Assembly: GCA_965662565.1 (NCBI GenBank)
Contig: CBFIHS010000003.1
Location: forward strand, 1 to 64,000
DNA length: 64,000 bases
Reading direction: 5' to 3'
Origin: UBA5109 sp965662565
GTDB taxonomy: Bacteria; Pseudomonadota; Gammaproteobacteria; Pseudomonadales; Pseudohongiellaceae
Under the pieces are notes generated by a model. That model was not told the DNA's origin and ran no database searches. It was given only the letters and a program-made list of their open reading frames with translations. Positions 25,103 through 33,996 of this stretch are shown here, piece by piece (the stretch's first letter is position 1; each line of letters starts with the position of its first letter). The position numbers and the translations under genes are program-made.

Positions 25103-25492
25103 TTAGTGCAGCATATTAGGTGTTGCGAGGATAAACAAAGGAATTTCGGCTAGAAAAGTTTCACCATCTTCAGACCGCATTGTGTAACTGCCCTTCATGT
25201 CTCCAATGCTGCTACTGATAAGAGTTCCACTGGAATATTGAAAGCTTTCACCGGGTTTAATATAAGGTTGCTTGCCGACGACTCCTTTACCTTTAACTTC
25301 TTCAATTTTGTTATTTTGATCAGTTATTATCCAGTGTCTGTCGAGAAGTTGGACAGTATCTTTTCTGTTATTACGGATAGTGATGGTGTAAGAAAAAGCA
25401 TGCGAGTTATTACGGAGGTCAGATTGGCGATCGAGATAAAGTGTTTCAGCACTAATTTCAATGCCGCAATCTGCTGTTGATTCTTGAGTCAT
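25103..25492 (-). CDS. apaG: ApaG protein
   Basis: The 129-residue protein is a complete ApaG: an immunoglobulin-like fold with the family stretches FSYTITIRNNRKDTVQLLDRHW, VKGKGVVGKQPYIKPGESF, YSSGT and the Gly-x-M-x-G-x-Y in GDMKGSYTM. The function in bacteria is not settled; the family binds nucleotides or polyphosphate. It lies 43 bases upstream of apaH and 10 after rsmA in the same operon. Confidence 0.95.
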   Translation of the reverse strand: MTQESTADCGIEISAETLYLDRQSDLRNNSHAFSYTITIRNNRKDTVQLLDRHWIITDQNNKIEEVKGKGVVGKQPYIKPGESFQYSSGTLISSSIGDMKGSYTMRSEDGETFLAEIPLFILATPNMLH

Positions 25493-25502
25493 GGCATTTT
25501 AC

Positions 25503-26318
25503 CTATTGGTTTGCTGAGGTCGCTTTATTGTCTTCTAGAAAGCGGCAAATTCTAGCATAGTCTTCCAGAGAAATATTTTCTGGACGCAAGCCTGGGTTGA
25601 TGCCAAGAAGTTCTAGATCAGAATCAGAAAGTAAAGTTTTTAGGTTATTGCGTAGGGTTTTTCTTCTCTGAGAAAAAGCTTGCTTGACCAGGCCTTCTAA
25701 GTGTTTTGGATCTTTTACAGCAAAAGGCGGTTCGGGATATGGAGCAAGTTTCACAATTGCTGACTCAACTTTTGGAGGTGGCGAAAAAGCCGAAGATGGG
25801 ACTTTGAATAATTTTTCGACCTTGCAGTAATACTGCGCCATTATGCTGAGTCGACCATAGTTTTTAGTGCTCGGTTCTGCGGCCATGCGTTCAACAACTT
25901 CAAGCTGCAGCATAAATAGCATGTCTTGTATGCCAGCTAAATAATTTAGTAAATGAAAAATTAAAGGAGTGGAAATATTGTAGGGTAAATTACCTATGAT
26001 ACGAGCGGGTTTACTTGAAGAAAGCAGATCGTTGAAATCAATTTTTAAGACATCATTCTCATGTAGGTTGAAGTTGCTATTTTCTGAGAAAAGTTCTCGA
26101 AGATACGCGGCAAGATCACGGTCGATTTCAATCGCATGGAGTTCATCAACGCTTTCCAGCAATAGCTTAGTCAGGGCGCCTTGGCCTGGTCCGATTTCGA
26201 TTAGGCGGTCTTTGCTGGCGGGAGCAAAAGCTCGAACAATTCTTTCAAGTACACTTTGGTCAGTCAGGAAGTTTTGGCCAAAACGCTTTCTGGCGCGATG
26301 GGAATATTCTTTACTCAT
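25503..26318 (-). CDS. rsmA: 16S rRNA dimethyladenosine transferase RsmA (KsgA)
   Basis: The 271-residue protein has RARKRFGQNFLTD at the N-terminus, SAM motif I in IEIGPGQGALT, IEIDRDL in motif II and the catalytic NLPYNIS motif IV, plus the C-terminal AFSQRRKTLRNNLK. It dimethylates two adjacent adenines near the 3' end of 16S rRNA late in 30S assembly. Its start overlaps the pdxA stop by four bases, and apaG follows closely. Confidence 0.97.
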   Translation of the reverse strand: MSKEYSHRARKRFGQNFLTDQSVLERIVRAFAPASKDRLIEIGPGQGALTKLLLESVDELHAIEIDRDLAAYLRELFSENSNFNLHENDVLKIDFNDLLSSSKPARIIGNLPYNISTPLIFHLLNYLAGIQDMLFMLQLEVVERMAAEPSTKNYGRLSIMAQYYCKVEKLFKVPSSAFSPPPKVESAIVKLAPYPEPPFAVKDPKHLEGLVKQAFSQRRKTLRNNLKTLLSDSDLELLGINPGLRPENISLEDYARICRFLEDNKATSANQ

Positions 26319-27349
26319 GTCTGAGAGTTACTCATCTTGGCTGCCATTGTAAAAGCGGCCATTAAGCTGCTCATACTGGCCTTGCCAGTTCCTGCTAGGT
26401 CTAAGGCGGTACCATGGTCAACTGAGGTTCGAATGATAGGTAAACCTAAAGTAACATTGACGGCTTCACCGAAACCTTGTGATTTGAGCACAGGGAGACC
26501 TTGATCATGATACATGGCTAGTACTGCATCAGCTGTTTTCAAATACTTTTCGGTAAATAATGTATCTGCTGGAAGTGGTCCGATTAGATTCATTCCTGCT
26601 TCACGTAAAGACTCTATTACAGGCTCAATAACTTCAATCTCTTCTCGGCCTAAATGGCCGTTTTCCCCAGCATGGGGATTTAGTCCACAGACTAGTATTT
26701 CGGGATTCCTGATACCAAATTTAGTCAGTAAATCTTCATGTAGGATTTCTACTATAGTTTGAAGATAAGGTTTGGTAATGGCTTTAGGCACGGCACTTAA
26801 TGGAAGGTGCGTGGTAGCAAGGGCGACCCTAAGTTTGCTAGTAGCAAGCATCATGACCACCTCAGCTTGCTGACATTTTTCTGCTAAATACTCGGTATGG
26901 CCGCTAAAACTAATTCCAGCCTCATTAATAATGCTTTTTTGAACTGGGGCCGTGACCATAGCTTGAAACTCATGTTGGAGACAGCCATCGATGGCGCGAT
27001 CTAATGTTGCCAACACATAAGGGGAGTTTTTAGAGTTAAGCAAACCACTTTCAACAGGCGCTTTTAACTCGATGGGAATAACCCACATAGCTTTCTCATT
27101 TAGCGTAAGTGGATTGAATATTTTGATTGGAAAATTCAAGCCAAGCTCTTGAGCGCGTTGAGCAAGTAAGCTTGGGTCTGCTATAAAAACGGGAATTGCC
27201 GTCTTAAAAAAAGAAGTTTCGGAGACTTTGCTTTTTTCATCAAATGCTAAGTATTGTTGTGCCAGTTGCAGGCATATATCTGGGCCGATACCTGCAGGCT
27301 CACCAGTAGTGATGGCAATGAGGTTTGCCTTGCTAATCGCTTTCTCCAA
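26315..27349 (-). CDS. pdxA: 4-Hydroxythreonine-4-phosphate dehydrogenase PdxA
   Basis: At 344 residues the protein matches PdxA: ITTGEPAGIGPDI, the metal-binding His in SGHTEYLAEKC, AGLNPHAGENG-like CGLNPHAGENGHLG, and YHDQGLPVLK with the second metal His. It oxidises 4-phosphohydroxy-threonine in the DXP-dependent pyridoxal phosphate pathway. The gene overlaps the end of surA by 17 bases and the start of rsmA by four. Confidence 0.97.
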   Translation of the reverse strand: MEKAISKANLIAITTGEPAGIGPDICLQLAQQYLAFDEKSKVSETSFFKTAIPVFIADPSLLAQRAQELGLNFPIKIFNPLTLNEKAMWVIPIELKAPVESGLLNSKNSPYVLATLDRAIDGCLQHEFQAMVTAPVQKSIINEAGISFSGHTEYLAEKCQQAEVVMMLATSKLRVALATTHLPLSAVPKAITKPYLQTIVEILHEDLLTKFGIRNPEILVCGLNPHAGENGHLGREEIEVIEPVIESLREAGMNLIGPLPADTLFTEKYLKTADAVLAMYHDQGLPVLKSQGFGEAVNVTLGLPIIRTSVDHGTALDLAGTGKASMSSLMAAFTMAAKMSNSQT

Positions 27350-28628
27350 TTTTTATATCGATATAGGCAGTATCATGAATCTCTGAAAGCCAATTTTCTA
27401 ATTCGTTCTCATACTTGCGCTCTCTAATAATTTGTTGCGCTTGGAACCTTCTATTGTCTTCAGTAACATCTTCTATTCTTCTATCGATAACTTCGGCAAT
27501 GTGCCAAGCATCCCCGACTTGGAATGGGCGTGTGCGTTCGCCAATTTCCAGTTGCTTTACGGTTTCTTCATAAACAACAGGCAGCTGGCCTTCATTGATC
27601 CAGCCAATGTCTCCTCCTGAAACCATTGATGTAGGGTCGCTTGTATAAACTCGCGCCAGGTCGGCAAAATCTTCCCCATCTTCGATGCGCTGGTAAAGTT
27701 CTTTAATAAATTCCTCAGATTGCTCAAGTGTTCGAATTTCATTTGGGGCTATCATGATATGGCGAATTTTAGTTTGCTTGAGCTTTAGGTCACTGCCACC
27801 ACGTTTGTCTATTAATTTCACAATATGAAACCCACTAGCACTAGTGAAGGGTTCGCTAATTTCACCTGTTTCTAATTCAGGAACGACGGCCCGAAAGGGG
27901 GTAGGGAGAGACTCAGTCTTACGCCATCCACTTAAGTCACCTCCACTAACTGGTAAGCCTAAGATTTGTCTTGAAGAAGCCAGTTCCATGATATCAGCGC
28001 CTTCTGTTAATTGATTGTAAAGAAGCTCAGCAAGTTCCTTCTGTTGATCGTTTCGAAGTGCATTTTCAACTGGAACCAGAATGTGTTGAACGCGATATTC
28101 TGGCGCAATTTCAGCTTTTGAAGCTTCAGAGTTCAAGTAGTTTTCAATTTCTTGTCGAGAGATATTTAAGCGTTGATTTATGGTGCCGCTCTGCAAGTTG
28201 TTTATCATCATATCTTTACGAATTTGCTCGCGAAAATTTAAATATTGGCCATCAGCATTGAGGGCGGCTCTAAATTCATCAAAGGTCATATTATTTTGCT
28301 GAGCAATTTGGGTCAGGGTTTGGTTTAAGCGATTGTCATCGATTCTTATGCCTGAACGAACAGCAAGCTGCATTTGTAAATTTTCCAGGATCAGTTGATC
28401 TAACATTTGTTCTTGCAGTTGTGCAGGAGGAATGTTTCTTGGAATTTCTCCAGAATCTATGCGTTGCTGTATCTGAGCCATACGCTCATCGAGTTCACTC
28501 TGTAGAATGACGTCATCGTCAACAATGGCGATAACTTTGTCTGAAAGTTGAGCGAAAGAAGTCGTACTTAAAGCAAGGCTTAAGCAAGTGATGCTAATAC
28601 AAAATAACTGTTTAATAATTTTCAACAT
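27333..28628 (-). CDS. surA: Periplasmic chaperone and peptidyl-prolyl isomerase SurA
   Basis: I used the ATG at 28628 because it gives a normal signal peptide (MLKIIKQLFCISITCLSLALSTTSFAQ); the frame runs open to 28658. The mature protein has the SurA N-terminal chaperone helices (AIVDDDVILQSELDERM) and two parvulin domains, about residues 180-280 and 290-390, each with the YRVQHIL or TKIRHIM start and the GGDLSGW or GGDIGW turn. It escorts outer membrane proteins, including LptD, across the periplasm. It overlaps the 3' end of lptD by 17 bases, the usual operon partner. Confidence 0.96.
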   Translation of the reverse strand: MLKIIKQLFCISITCLSLALSTTSFAQLSDKVIAIVDDDVILQSELDERMAQIQQRIDSGEIPRNIPPAQLQEQMLDQLILENLQMQLAVRSGIRIDDNRLNQTLTQIAQQNNMTFDEFRAALNADGQYLNFREQIRKDMMINNLQSGTINQRLNISRQEIENYLNSEASKAEIAPEYRVQHILVPVENALRNDQQKELAELLYNQLTEGADIMELASSRQILGLPVSGGDLSGWRKTESLPTPFRAVVPELETGEISEPFTSASGFHIVKLIDKRGGSDLKLKQTKIRHIMIAPNEIRTLEQSEEFIKELYQRIEDGEDFADLARVYTSDPTSMVSGGDIGWINEGQLPVVYEETVKQLEIGERTRPFQVGDAWHIAEVIDRRIEDVTEDNRRFQAQQIIRERKYENELENWLSEIHDTAYIDIKIGESD

Positions 28629-31077
28629 ATGAGTTAAAACCAGTGATACTTTCCCCAATTAATGAATCAATACTACTGCCTAAGACGTTTCCAAGTCCTT
28701 TTAGTTCAAACTGCAGGAATATTCCGTTGTTATTTTCAATGAAACTACCAAATAAAGCATTATTTACGACCCATTGGCGAGCGACCAAGCTTATGCTCCA
28801 ACAGCAGTTGCTGTATTGAATCCCCGCTATGCTTTCTACACTACGATCATTCTCATGGTCATAGTTCCAGCGACCAATGAAATTTAGGCTATCGTTTATA
28901 GGCCACGAGGCAGAAATATCCGTTTGCTTGATTATGCCTGGCAGATTATCGCTTTTGCGATAACGATAGCTGAAATTTAGGATGTGATTTATATCAGATT
29001 GATAGCGGAATTGAAAATTACCTGTTCTTAATGCATTGGAATCATGATCCCATTCTTGGAATGTGCTGGCTCGCCAGTATTTATTAAAGTTATAGCTCAG
29101 TTCCGTTGCTAGAGCAGAACTGGATTGCTGTTGCTGGGCAATACTCAGGGCGCTTGGGTTGAGTAAGCTTACCCTTCGATCTTCAAAGTAAAATATTTGG
29201 CCTATACTTGCTTTGGCTTTTTCTCTTCCCGAGTTATCTAAGATACGTGAGCTGAGTGCAAGAGTGAGTTGATTCGCATCGGTAATTCTATCTTTGCCAC
29301 TAAATCTGTTTTCACGAAATAATTGATCAAAACTTCCGCTGAGGTTCGTCGTATCAAACAGCGGTAAATTACTCTGGTCATCATATTCACTGTAGAGATA
29401 AAAAAGTCTTGGTTCTAGCGTCTGCAGGTAGTTTGAGTTTTTTACCTTCACTTCCCTATCAAATAAAAGGCCGGCATCAAGTTCACCAATAAAGAGTCCA
29501 CGCTCTGGATTGTCTGCTGAGCCCAAAGCCTGATCTTCCAATTGATAGTTCGTATAGTTATAGCTGAGTTCTGGTTTTACAAACAGGCCAGAGCTATCCC
29601 AATGCCAAGCAAGACTGGGCTCTATATTAAGGCGTTGGCCAGTTACAAGAATGCCGTTGTCAATTTGAGACTGGCTTAAGGAATTTCGATCAAGGTTTCG
29701 ATCAAAGTAGACATATTCACTTTCCAAGCCAAGAACCCATGAGGAGTCAGTTCTCTTTTGATAACCCAGACTTAGGCGTGGAAGGCTGGAAAAAGGTTTT
29801 TGCAATATGTTTTGGCTAGGGTCTATTAATTGGTAACTTTCCAGTGCTGCTTGAAAATCTAAGGCATTTTTGCGATAGCTTATTTCTCCATGCCGGCTGA
29901 GAAAGCTTTGACTGCTATCGATTACACCGTTACTGCCAAAGTCTTGTAAATAATCAAAATCACTAATAGCAGAGAAATTTGCGCTTGCACTCCAGTTGGG
30001 ACTAAAAACTTTATTGCCTTGATAGTTTACTTGCCAGCGTTTTTCTCTGGGGGGACTCTCAGAGCCTGCTTGTCCAATGCTTGTCGCGTCATATTGAGAA
30101 TCTTTGGGTAAATATCCGAATGCTAGGGTGTTGCTGGAGTCTTTGCCGATTTGGCGAGCTTCAAGATTCAGCATGAGGCCTCTTTCAGTCATGAGGCGGG
30201 GTGTGAAAGTGGCATCGTAATTAGGTGCAAGGTTGAAGTAATAAGGAACAGCAAGGTCAAAACCTCCCTCACGGGTGGATCCAATGCTAGGGAAGAGGAA
30301 GCCAGAGCTGCGTTCAGTAGTCAAAGGAAAGCTAATATAAGGGGTATAGAAAATAGGAATATCTTTGATTCTCAGCGTGATATCCCTGCCAATGCCACGG
30401 CCACTTGCTTGGTCAAGTTCAATACTTGAGCCACTGAGTAACCAGCTGTTATCGCCGGGTTCACAGACCGTATAACTGCCATTTTGAATACTTAATGTGC
30501 CATCGGCGTTTTTGAATATGATACTTTCAGCTGAACCGCGAGCAGCTGTTTCATTCAAAATATATGAAGAATCATGAAGTTCAGCAGTGTTTTCGTTTTG
30601 TTTAAGCTTGGCGGAACTTGCTCCTATTGTTAGACCGGGCTGGCGTAAACGAATATTACCTTCAAGATCTATAACAGAGTCTAATTGATTCAGAAGGCCT
30701 GATTCGGCCTGCAACCAGAAATCATCAAAACGTACATCTATTCCATTTTCAATGTCTACAAGTTGGGTGTTAGCATTAAAATCACTTGAGCCAGCGCTAA
30801 CTACGTAACTGTTGTCGGTGATAGGTGAGGGAAGATCAGAGTCGATATATAAGCCGCAGCATGCTTCTGGAACTAAGGCGCGCTGTTCAGGGCTAAGGTT
30901 TTCATAACTCACCCAGTTTTCAACAGCGACATTATTTGCGGCTTCTTCAGTACTAGACTGGATTTCTTGTGCACTAACAGTAGCATGGCTAAGCATTGCA
31001 AGAGCGCAAGCTGTGATAGGGAAAACATTAAGTATTGTTTTTAATTGATGAGGAGGCCTCTTATGTATGCAGGTCAC
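28612..31077 (-). CDS. lptD: LPS-assembly outer membrane protein LptD
   Basis: The protein has the N-terminal periplasmic jelly-roll (LptA-like) domain at about residues 60-210 and a large C-terminal beta-barrel that ends in NSYVENY. Cysteine pairs that form the inter-domain disulphides are visible as CCGLYID near the N-terminus and CCWSISL near the C-terminus. The start is uncertain. The frame is open to a TTG at 31137, but that leaves only 18 bases to the divergent amgK, so I chose the GTG at 31077, which puts a signal peptide (ITACALAMLSHATVSAQ) close to the start. LptD with LptE inserts lipopolysaccharide into the outer leaflet. Confidence 0.93.
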   Translation of the reverse strand: MTCIHKRPPHQLKTILNVFPITACALAMLSHATVSAQEIQSSTEEAANNVAVENWVSYENLSPEQRALVPEACCGLYIDSDLPSPITDNSYVVSAGSSDFNANTQLVDIENGIDVRFDDFWLQAESGLLNQLDSVIDLEGNIRLRQPGLTIGASSAKLKQNENTAELHDSSYILNETAARGSAESIIFKNADGTLSIQNGSYTVCEPGDNSWLLSGSSIELDQASGRGIGRDITLRIKDIPIFYTPYISFPLTTERSSGFLFPSIGSTREGGFDLAVPYYFNLAPNYDATFTPRLMTERGLMLNLEARQIGKDSSNTLAFGYLPKDSQYDATSIGQAGSESPPREKRWQVNYQGNKVFSPNWSASANFSAISDFDYLQDFGSNGVIDSSQSFLSRHGEISYRKNALDFQAALESYQLIDPSQNILQKPFSSLPRLSLGYQKRTDSSWVLGLESEYVYFDRNLDRNSLSQSQIDNGILVTGQRLNIEPSLAWHWDSSGLFVKPELSYNYTNYQLEDQALGSADNPERGLFIGELDAGLLFDREVKVKNSNYLQTLEPRLFYLYSEYDDQSNLPLFDTTNLSGSFDQLFRENRFSGKDRITDANQLTLALSSRILDNSGREKAKASIGQIFYFEDRRVSLLNPSALSIAQQQQSSSALATELSYNFNKYWRASTFQEWDHDSNALRTGNFQFRYQSDINHILNFSYRYRKSDNLPGIIKQTDISASWPINDSLNFIGRWNYDHENDRSVESIAGIQYSNCCWSISLVARQWVVNNALFGSFIENNNGIFLQFELKGLGNVLGSSIDSLIGESITGFNSYVENY

Positions 31078-31155
31078 TTCTAAAATCCAGGTTGTATAGG
31101 CATAATTGATTCTAATTACTCTTACTAAGCGAAACAAGGAAAGCTAAGGGCAAGC

Positions 31156-32310
31156 ATGATAGAGGGTTCCAATATAGAGGGTTCCAATATAGAGGGTTCC
31201 AATAAAGAAAGTAATTCCTTCCGTGCTGAGGCTTTGCAGTTATGGTTTCGAGAAATTTCCCCATCACTTCCAGTCGATACTCAAGCCGATAATTTTAGCA
31301 TTAAACTCATACAGGGTGATGCTAGTTTTCGACGTTATTTCAGGGCTGAAAATGCAAATCTATCTTATATCCTAGTGGATTCTCCTCCCGACAAAGAAGA
31401 TAACCTTGCATTTGTAAGGGTTGCAGAGGCTTTTGCAACAAAAGGGGTTCAAGTACCGCATGTTTATAATGTCGATTATGCTCAGGGTTTTATGTGTTTA
31501 TCGGATTTTGGTGATGTGATTCTTTGGGAAAAACTTAATGACGCTCAAAACACTAATGATGTCGAGCTGGCAAGTGAGTTATATCGCCAAGCTTTTCAGG
31601 AGCTTTTGAAAATCCAAAAAGTTTCAGCTGAAAATAAGATTCCTGAATATACAGCTGAGTTACTAATGGATGAAATGAAATTATTTCAAGACTGGTTTTG
31701 TAAAGACTTGCTTGGCTTGGAATTGAAACCAAAAGATTATGCTTTACTGCAATCTAGCTTTGCATTTTTACAAACACAAATAAGATCACAAACAACTTGT
31801 TGCGTGCACCGAGATTACCATTCTCGTAATTTGATTTATTGTAATAACGATTCGATAGGAGTGATTGATTTTCAAGATGCAGTCATCGGTCCGCTTACCT
31901 ACGATTTAGTTTCTTTATTAAAAGATTGTTATATTGCTTGGCCAGAAGAGGCAGTTCAGGCTTTGGCTTTAGAATATTTCAAGTTGGCAAGTGACGAAAA
32001 AATACTCTCCGTAACGAGTCAAAAATTTTCCCAAGACTTTGAGTTAATGGGAGTGCAAAGACACCTAAAAGCCATTGGAATTTTTGCTCGTCTGTATCTG
32101 CGAGACCAGAAGCAAAACTATTTATATGATATCCCTAGGACTTTTTCTTACCTTATTGCTGTGCTTGATAAGTATGAAGATTTGAAAAAGTTTGCAGCAT
32201 GGCTAAAAGGAAAAAATGTTGAAGCTTTATTTGAAAATACTTTATTGAGAATAAATGGCGATCACAACAATAGAGACAGCCTAACTGAAGGCAAAGCTGA
32301 AAGTTTATGA
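31156..32310 (+). CDS. amgK: N-acetylmuramate/N-acetylglucosamine kinase AmgK
   Basis: The 384-residue aminoglycoside-phosphotransferase-fold protein has the catalytic loop CCVHRDYHSRNLIY and the metal-binding VIDFQDAVIGPLTYDL. Its place beside murU and divergent from lptD is that of AmgK in Pseudomonas (PA0596), which phosphorylates MurNAc and GlcNAc at C1 for cell-wall recycling, bypassing de novo MurA and so lowering fosfomycin sensitivity. The N-terminus is unusual: three exact 15-base repeats code for Ile-Glu-Gly-Ser-Asn three times before the conserved domain. The stop overlaps murU by four bases. Confidence 0.92.
   Translation: MIEGSNIEGSNIEGSNKESNSFRAEALQLWFREISPSLPVDTQADNFSIKLIQGDASFRRYFRAENANLSYILVDSPPDKEDNLAFVRVAEAFATKGVQVPHVYNVDYAQGFMCLSDFGDVILWEKLNDAQNTNDVELASELYRQAFQELLKIQKVSAENKIPEYTAELLMDEMKLFQDWFCKDLLGLELKPKDYALLQSSFAFLQTQIRSQTTCCVHRDYHSRNLIYCNNDSIGVIDFQDAVIGPLTYDLVSLLKDCYIAWPEEAVQALALEYFKLASDEKILSVTSQKFSQDFELMGVQRHLKAIGIFARLYLRDQKQNYLYDIPRTFSYLIAVLDKYEDLKKFAAWLKGKNVEALFENTLLRINGDHNNRDSLTEGKAESL
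31159..31203 (+). repeat. Three exact 15-base tandem repeats in amgK
   Basis: ATAGAGGGTTCCAAT occurs three times without change (31159-31173, 31174-31188, 31189-31203), immediately after the amgK start codon. It encodes IEGSN in each copy. Because 15 is divisible by three, copy-number change would lengthen or shorten the N-terminus without breaking the frame. Confidence 0.95.
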
Positions 32311-33005
32311 AAGCAATGATATTGGCTGCTGGTAAAGGTGAAAGAATGCGGCCTTTAACAAATCATACTCCGAAGCCTCTGCTTAAAGTGGGTGGCAAAC
32401 CTTTAATTCAACATCATATTGAAAAGCTTTCTAGCTCTGGGTTCAAAGACTTAGTAATAAATCATTCGTGGTTAGGTGGGCAGATAGAAAATTTTTTAGG
32501 TGATGGAAGTGATTTTGGCGTTTCAATTGCTTATTCATCTGAAAAAGAACCTTTGGAAACAGCAGGTGGAATTATCAAGGCTTTACCTCTGATAGGTGAG
32601 GAGCCTTTCCTTCTTATAAGTGGAGATATCTGGACTGATTATTCGTTCAATAATTTGAGGCGGTTTTCAAATATGTCTGAATTAGCACATTTAGTCATGG
32701 TTAAAAATCCTTCTCATCATTTAGAGGGTGACTTTCTGCTTCAAGAAGATGGCATGCTTTCTCTAAAAGAATCAATCCTAGAAAGTGAGTCATCAATCAG
32801 AGAGAGTCTTAGTTGCACTTATAGCGGTATTGGCGTTTTGCATCCCAAATTATTTTTAGGTTTAGGGCCTGCAAAGATGGCCTTAGCCCCTGTATTTAGA
32901 TCTGCTGTAAAAAATGCTCAGCTAAGTGCAGAGTATTTTGATGGGGAGTGGTCTGATATTGGCACAATAGAGCGTTTGGAAGATATTAATAGTCGTTATA
33001 ACTAG
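32307..33005 (+). CDS. murU: N-acetylmuramate alpha-1-phosphate uridylyltransferase MurU
   Basis: The 232-residue nucleotidyltransferase starts MKAMILAAGKGERMRPLT, the Rossmann-like signature of sugar-phosphate nucleotidyltransferases, and has ISGDIWTDYSF with the metal Asp and the C-terminal GEWSDIGTIERL. With AmgK next to it, it makes UDP-MurNAc from MurNAc-1-phosphate, completing anhydro-MurNAc recycling. The start overlaps the amgK stop (ATGA), which indicates translational coupling. Confidence 0.93.
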   Translation: MKAMILAAGKGERMRPLTNHTPKPLLKVGGKPLIQHHIEKLSSSGFKDLVINHSWLGGQIENFLGDGSDFGVSIAYSSEKEPLETAGGIIKALPLIGEEPFLLISGDIWTDYSFNNLRRFSNMSELAHLVMVKNPSHHLEGDFLLQEDGMLSLKESILESESSIRESLSCTYSGIGVLHPKLFLGLGPAKMALAPVFRSAVKNAQLSAEYFDGEWSDIGTIERLEDINSRYN

Positions 33006-33037
33006 GAATATTATCAGTGCAATAATAGAGGTGAATT

Positions 33038-33862
33038 TTGAAAAAGAAATTTCTTGAAGTCGATCGTGAAAAGCGTCGTCGCCCTGGGCATCTCTTCAAG
33101 GGCGCTGCGGAAGATAGGCTTTATGCTCAGCATCAAAAACCTCCTATTTATGCCGAAGCACAAACAAGTTCTCCAGCGTATCGCTTAGCCTTTGATGATA
33201 TTGATTATTTGTTAGCGGATGAGCAACGCCCCGTGCGTTTACTACTGGAACTTGGTAAGCCGGAAGAAAAACTCAAACAACACGGTATTGAACATACTGT
33301 TGTGATTTTCGGCAGCGCGCGAATCCAGCAAGAGAGTGAGTATTACGCTCAAGCCAAAGCTTTAGCCGAGTTAATCAGTGTCCGTTCCGGTTGTAATGAT
33401 TGCCCCGATTTATATGTTGTCACGGGTGGCGGCCCCGGAGTGATGGAGGCCGCTAACAGAGGTGCTGATGAAGCTGGATTTGATTCGATAGGACTTAATA
33501 TCGTGCTGCCCCATGAACAATACCCAAATCCATATGTTACTCCTGAGCTTTGTTTTCGGTTTCACTATTTTGCCATGCGAAAAATGCATTTCTTGTTACG
33601 CGCTCGTGCAATCGTAGCTTTTCCGGGTGGTTTCGGAACGATGGATGAATTATTTGAAACCCTTACTTTGGTGCAGACAGGTAAAATTGAGCCCTTGCCG
33701 ATTCTATTGTTTGGTAGAGAGTATTGGCAACGGCTAATTAATTTCGAGGTGTTTATTGAAGAAGGCATGATCTCAAGGGAAGACATGGAATATTTTGCTT
33801 TTGTTGATAGTGTTGATGAAGCATGGGAGGTCATCAAGAATTCAATGGTGGATGTTGCCTAG
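33038..33862 (+). CDS. LOG-family protein (TIGR00730-type nucleotide 5'-monophosphate nucleosidase)
   Basis: The 274-residue protein starts from TTG behind GAGGTG. The Rossmann-like LOG fold is shown by VVIFGSARIQ, VVTGGGPGVMEAANRGADEAG and the signature FPGGFGTMDELFE (PGGxGTxxE). Family members split AMP-like nucleotides or cytokinin riboside monophosphates into base and ribose-5-phosphate. The N-terminal 80 residues are a lineage-typical extension with a Lys/Arg-rich beginning. It follows murU by 32 bases and is closed by a strong terminator; whether it has a role in recycling is unknown. Confidence 0.88.
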   Translation: MKKKFLEVDREKRRRPGHLFKGAAEDRLYAQHQKPPIYAEAQTSSPAYRLAFDDIDYLLADEQRPVRLLLELGKPEEKLKQHGIEHTVVIFGSARIQQESEYYAQAKALAELISVRSGCNDCPDLYVVTGGGPGVMEAANRGADEAGFDSIGLNIVLPHEQYPNPYVTPELCFRFHYFAMRKMHFLLRARAIVAFPGGFGTMDELFETLTLVQTGKIEPLPILLFGREYWQRLINFEVFIEEGMISREDMEYFAFVDSVDEAWEVIKNSMVDVA

Positions 33863-33924
33863 CCAGAACTTTTTAGAGTTCAGGGTTCAGTCTATTCAGT
33901 TTGCTCGTTGCCTGATAAATGATT

Positions 33925-33966
33925 AAAAAAAGCGGCTTCATTTTAGGAATGAAAGCCGCTTTTTTA
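33925..33966 (+). terminator. Rho-independent terminator after the LOG gene
   Basis: AAAAAGCGGCTTCATT pairs with AATGAAAGCCGCTTTTT, with one bulge and a short loop, and ends in T residues (33961-33965). A-rich and T-rich flanks mean that it can serve both the plus-strand amgK-murU-LOG unit and the convergent FAH-family gene. Confidence 0.88.
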
Positions 33967-33996
33967 TTGAATAACTGTTATGGCTTTGCTGCTTCC

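Noticed and set aside
31078..31137. lptD starting at the TTG at 31137
   Set aside because: It would leave 18 bases to the divergent amgK start and place the signal peptide about 35 residues from the N-terminus; a later start is more likely, though unproven.
33925..33966. Attachment site or inverted repeat of a mobile element
   Set aside because: The arms end in an A and a T tract directly after a gene, which is the form of an intrinsic terminator.
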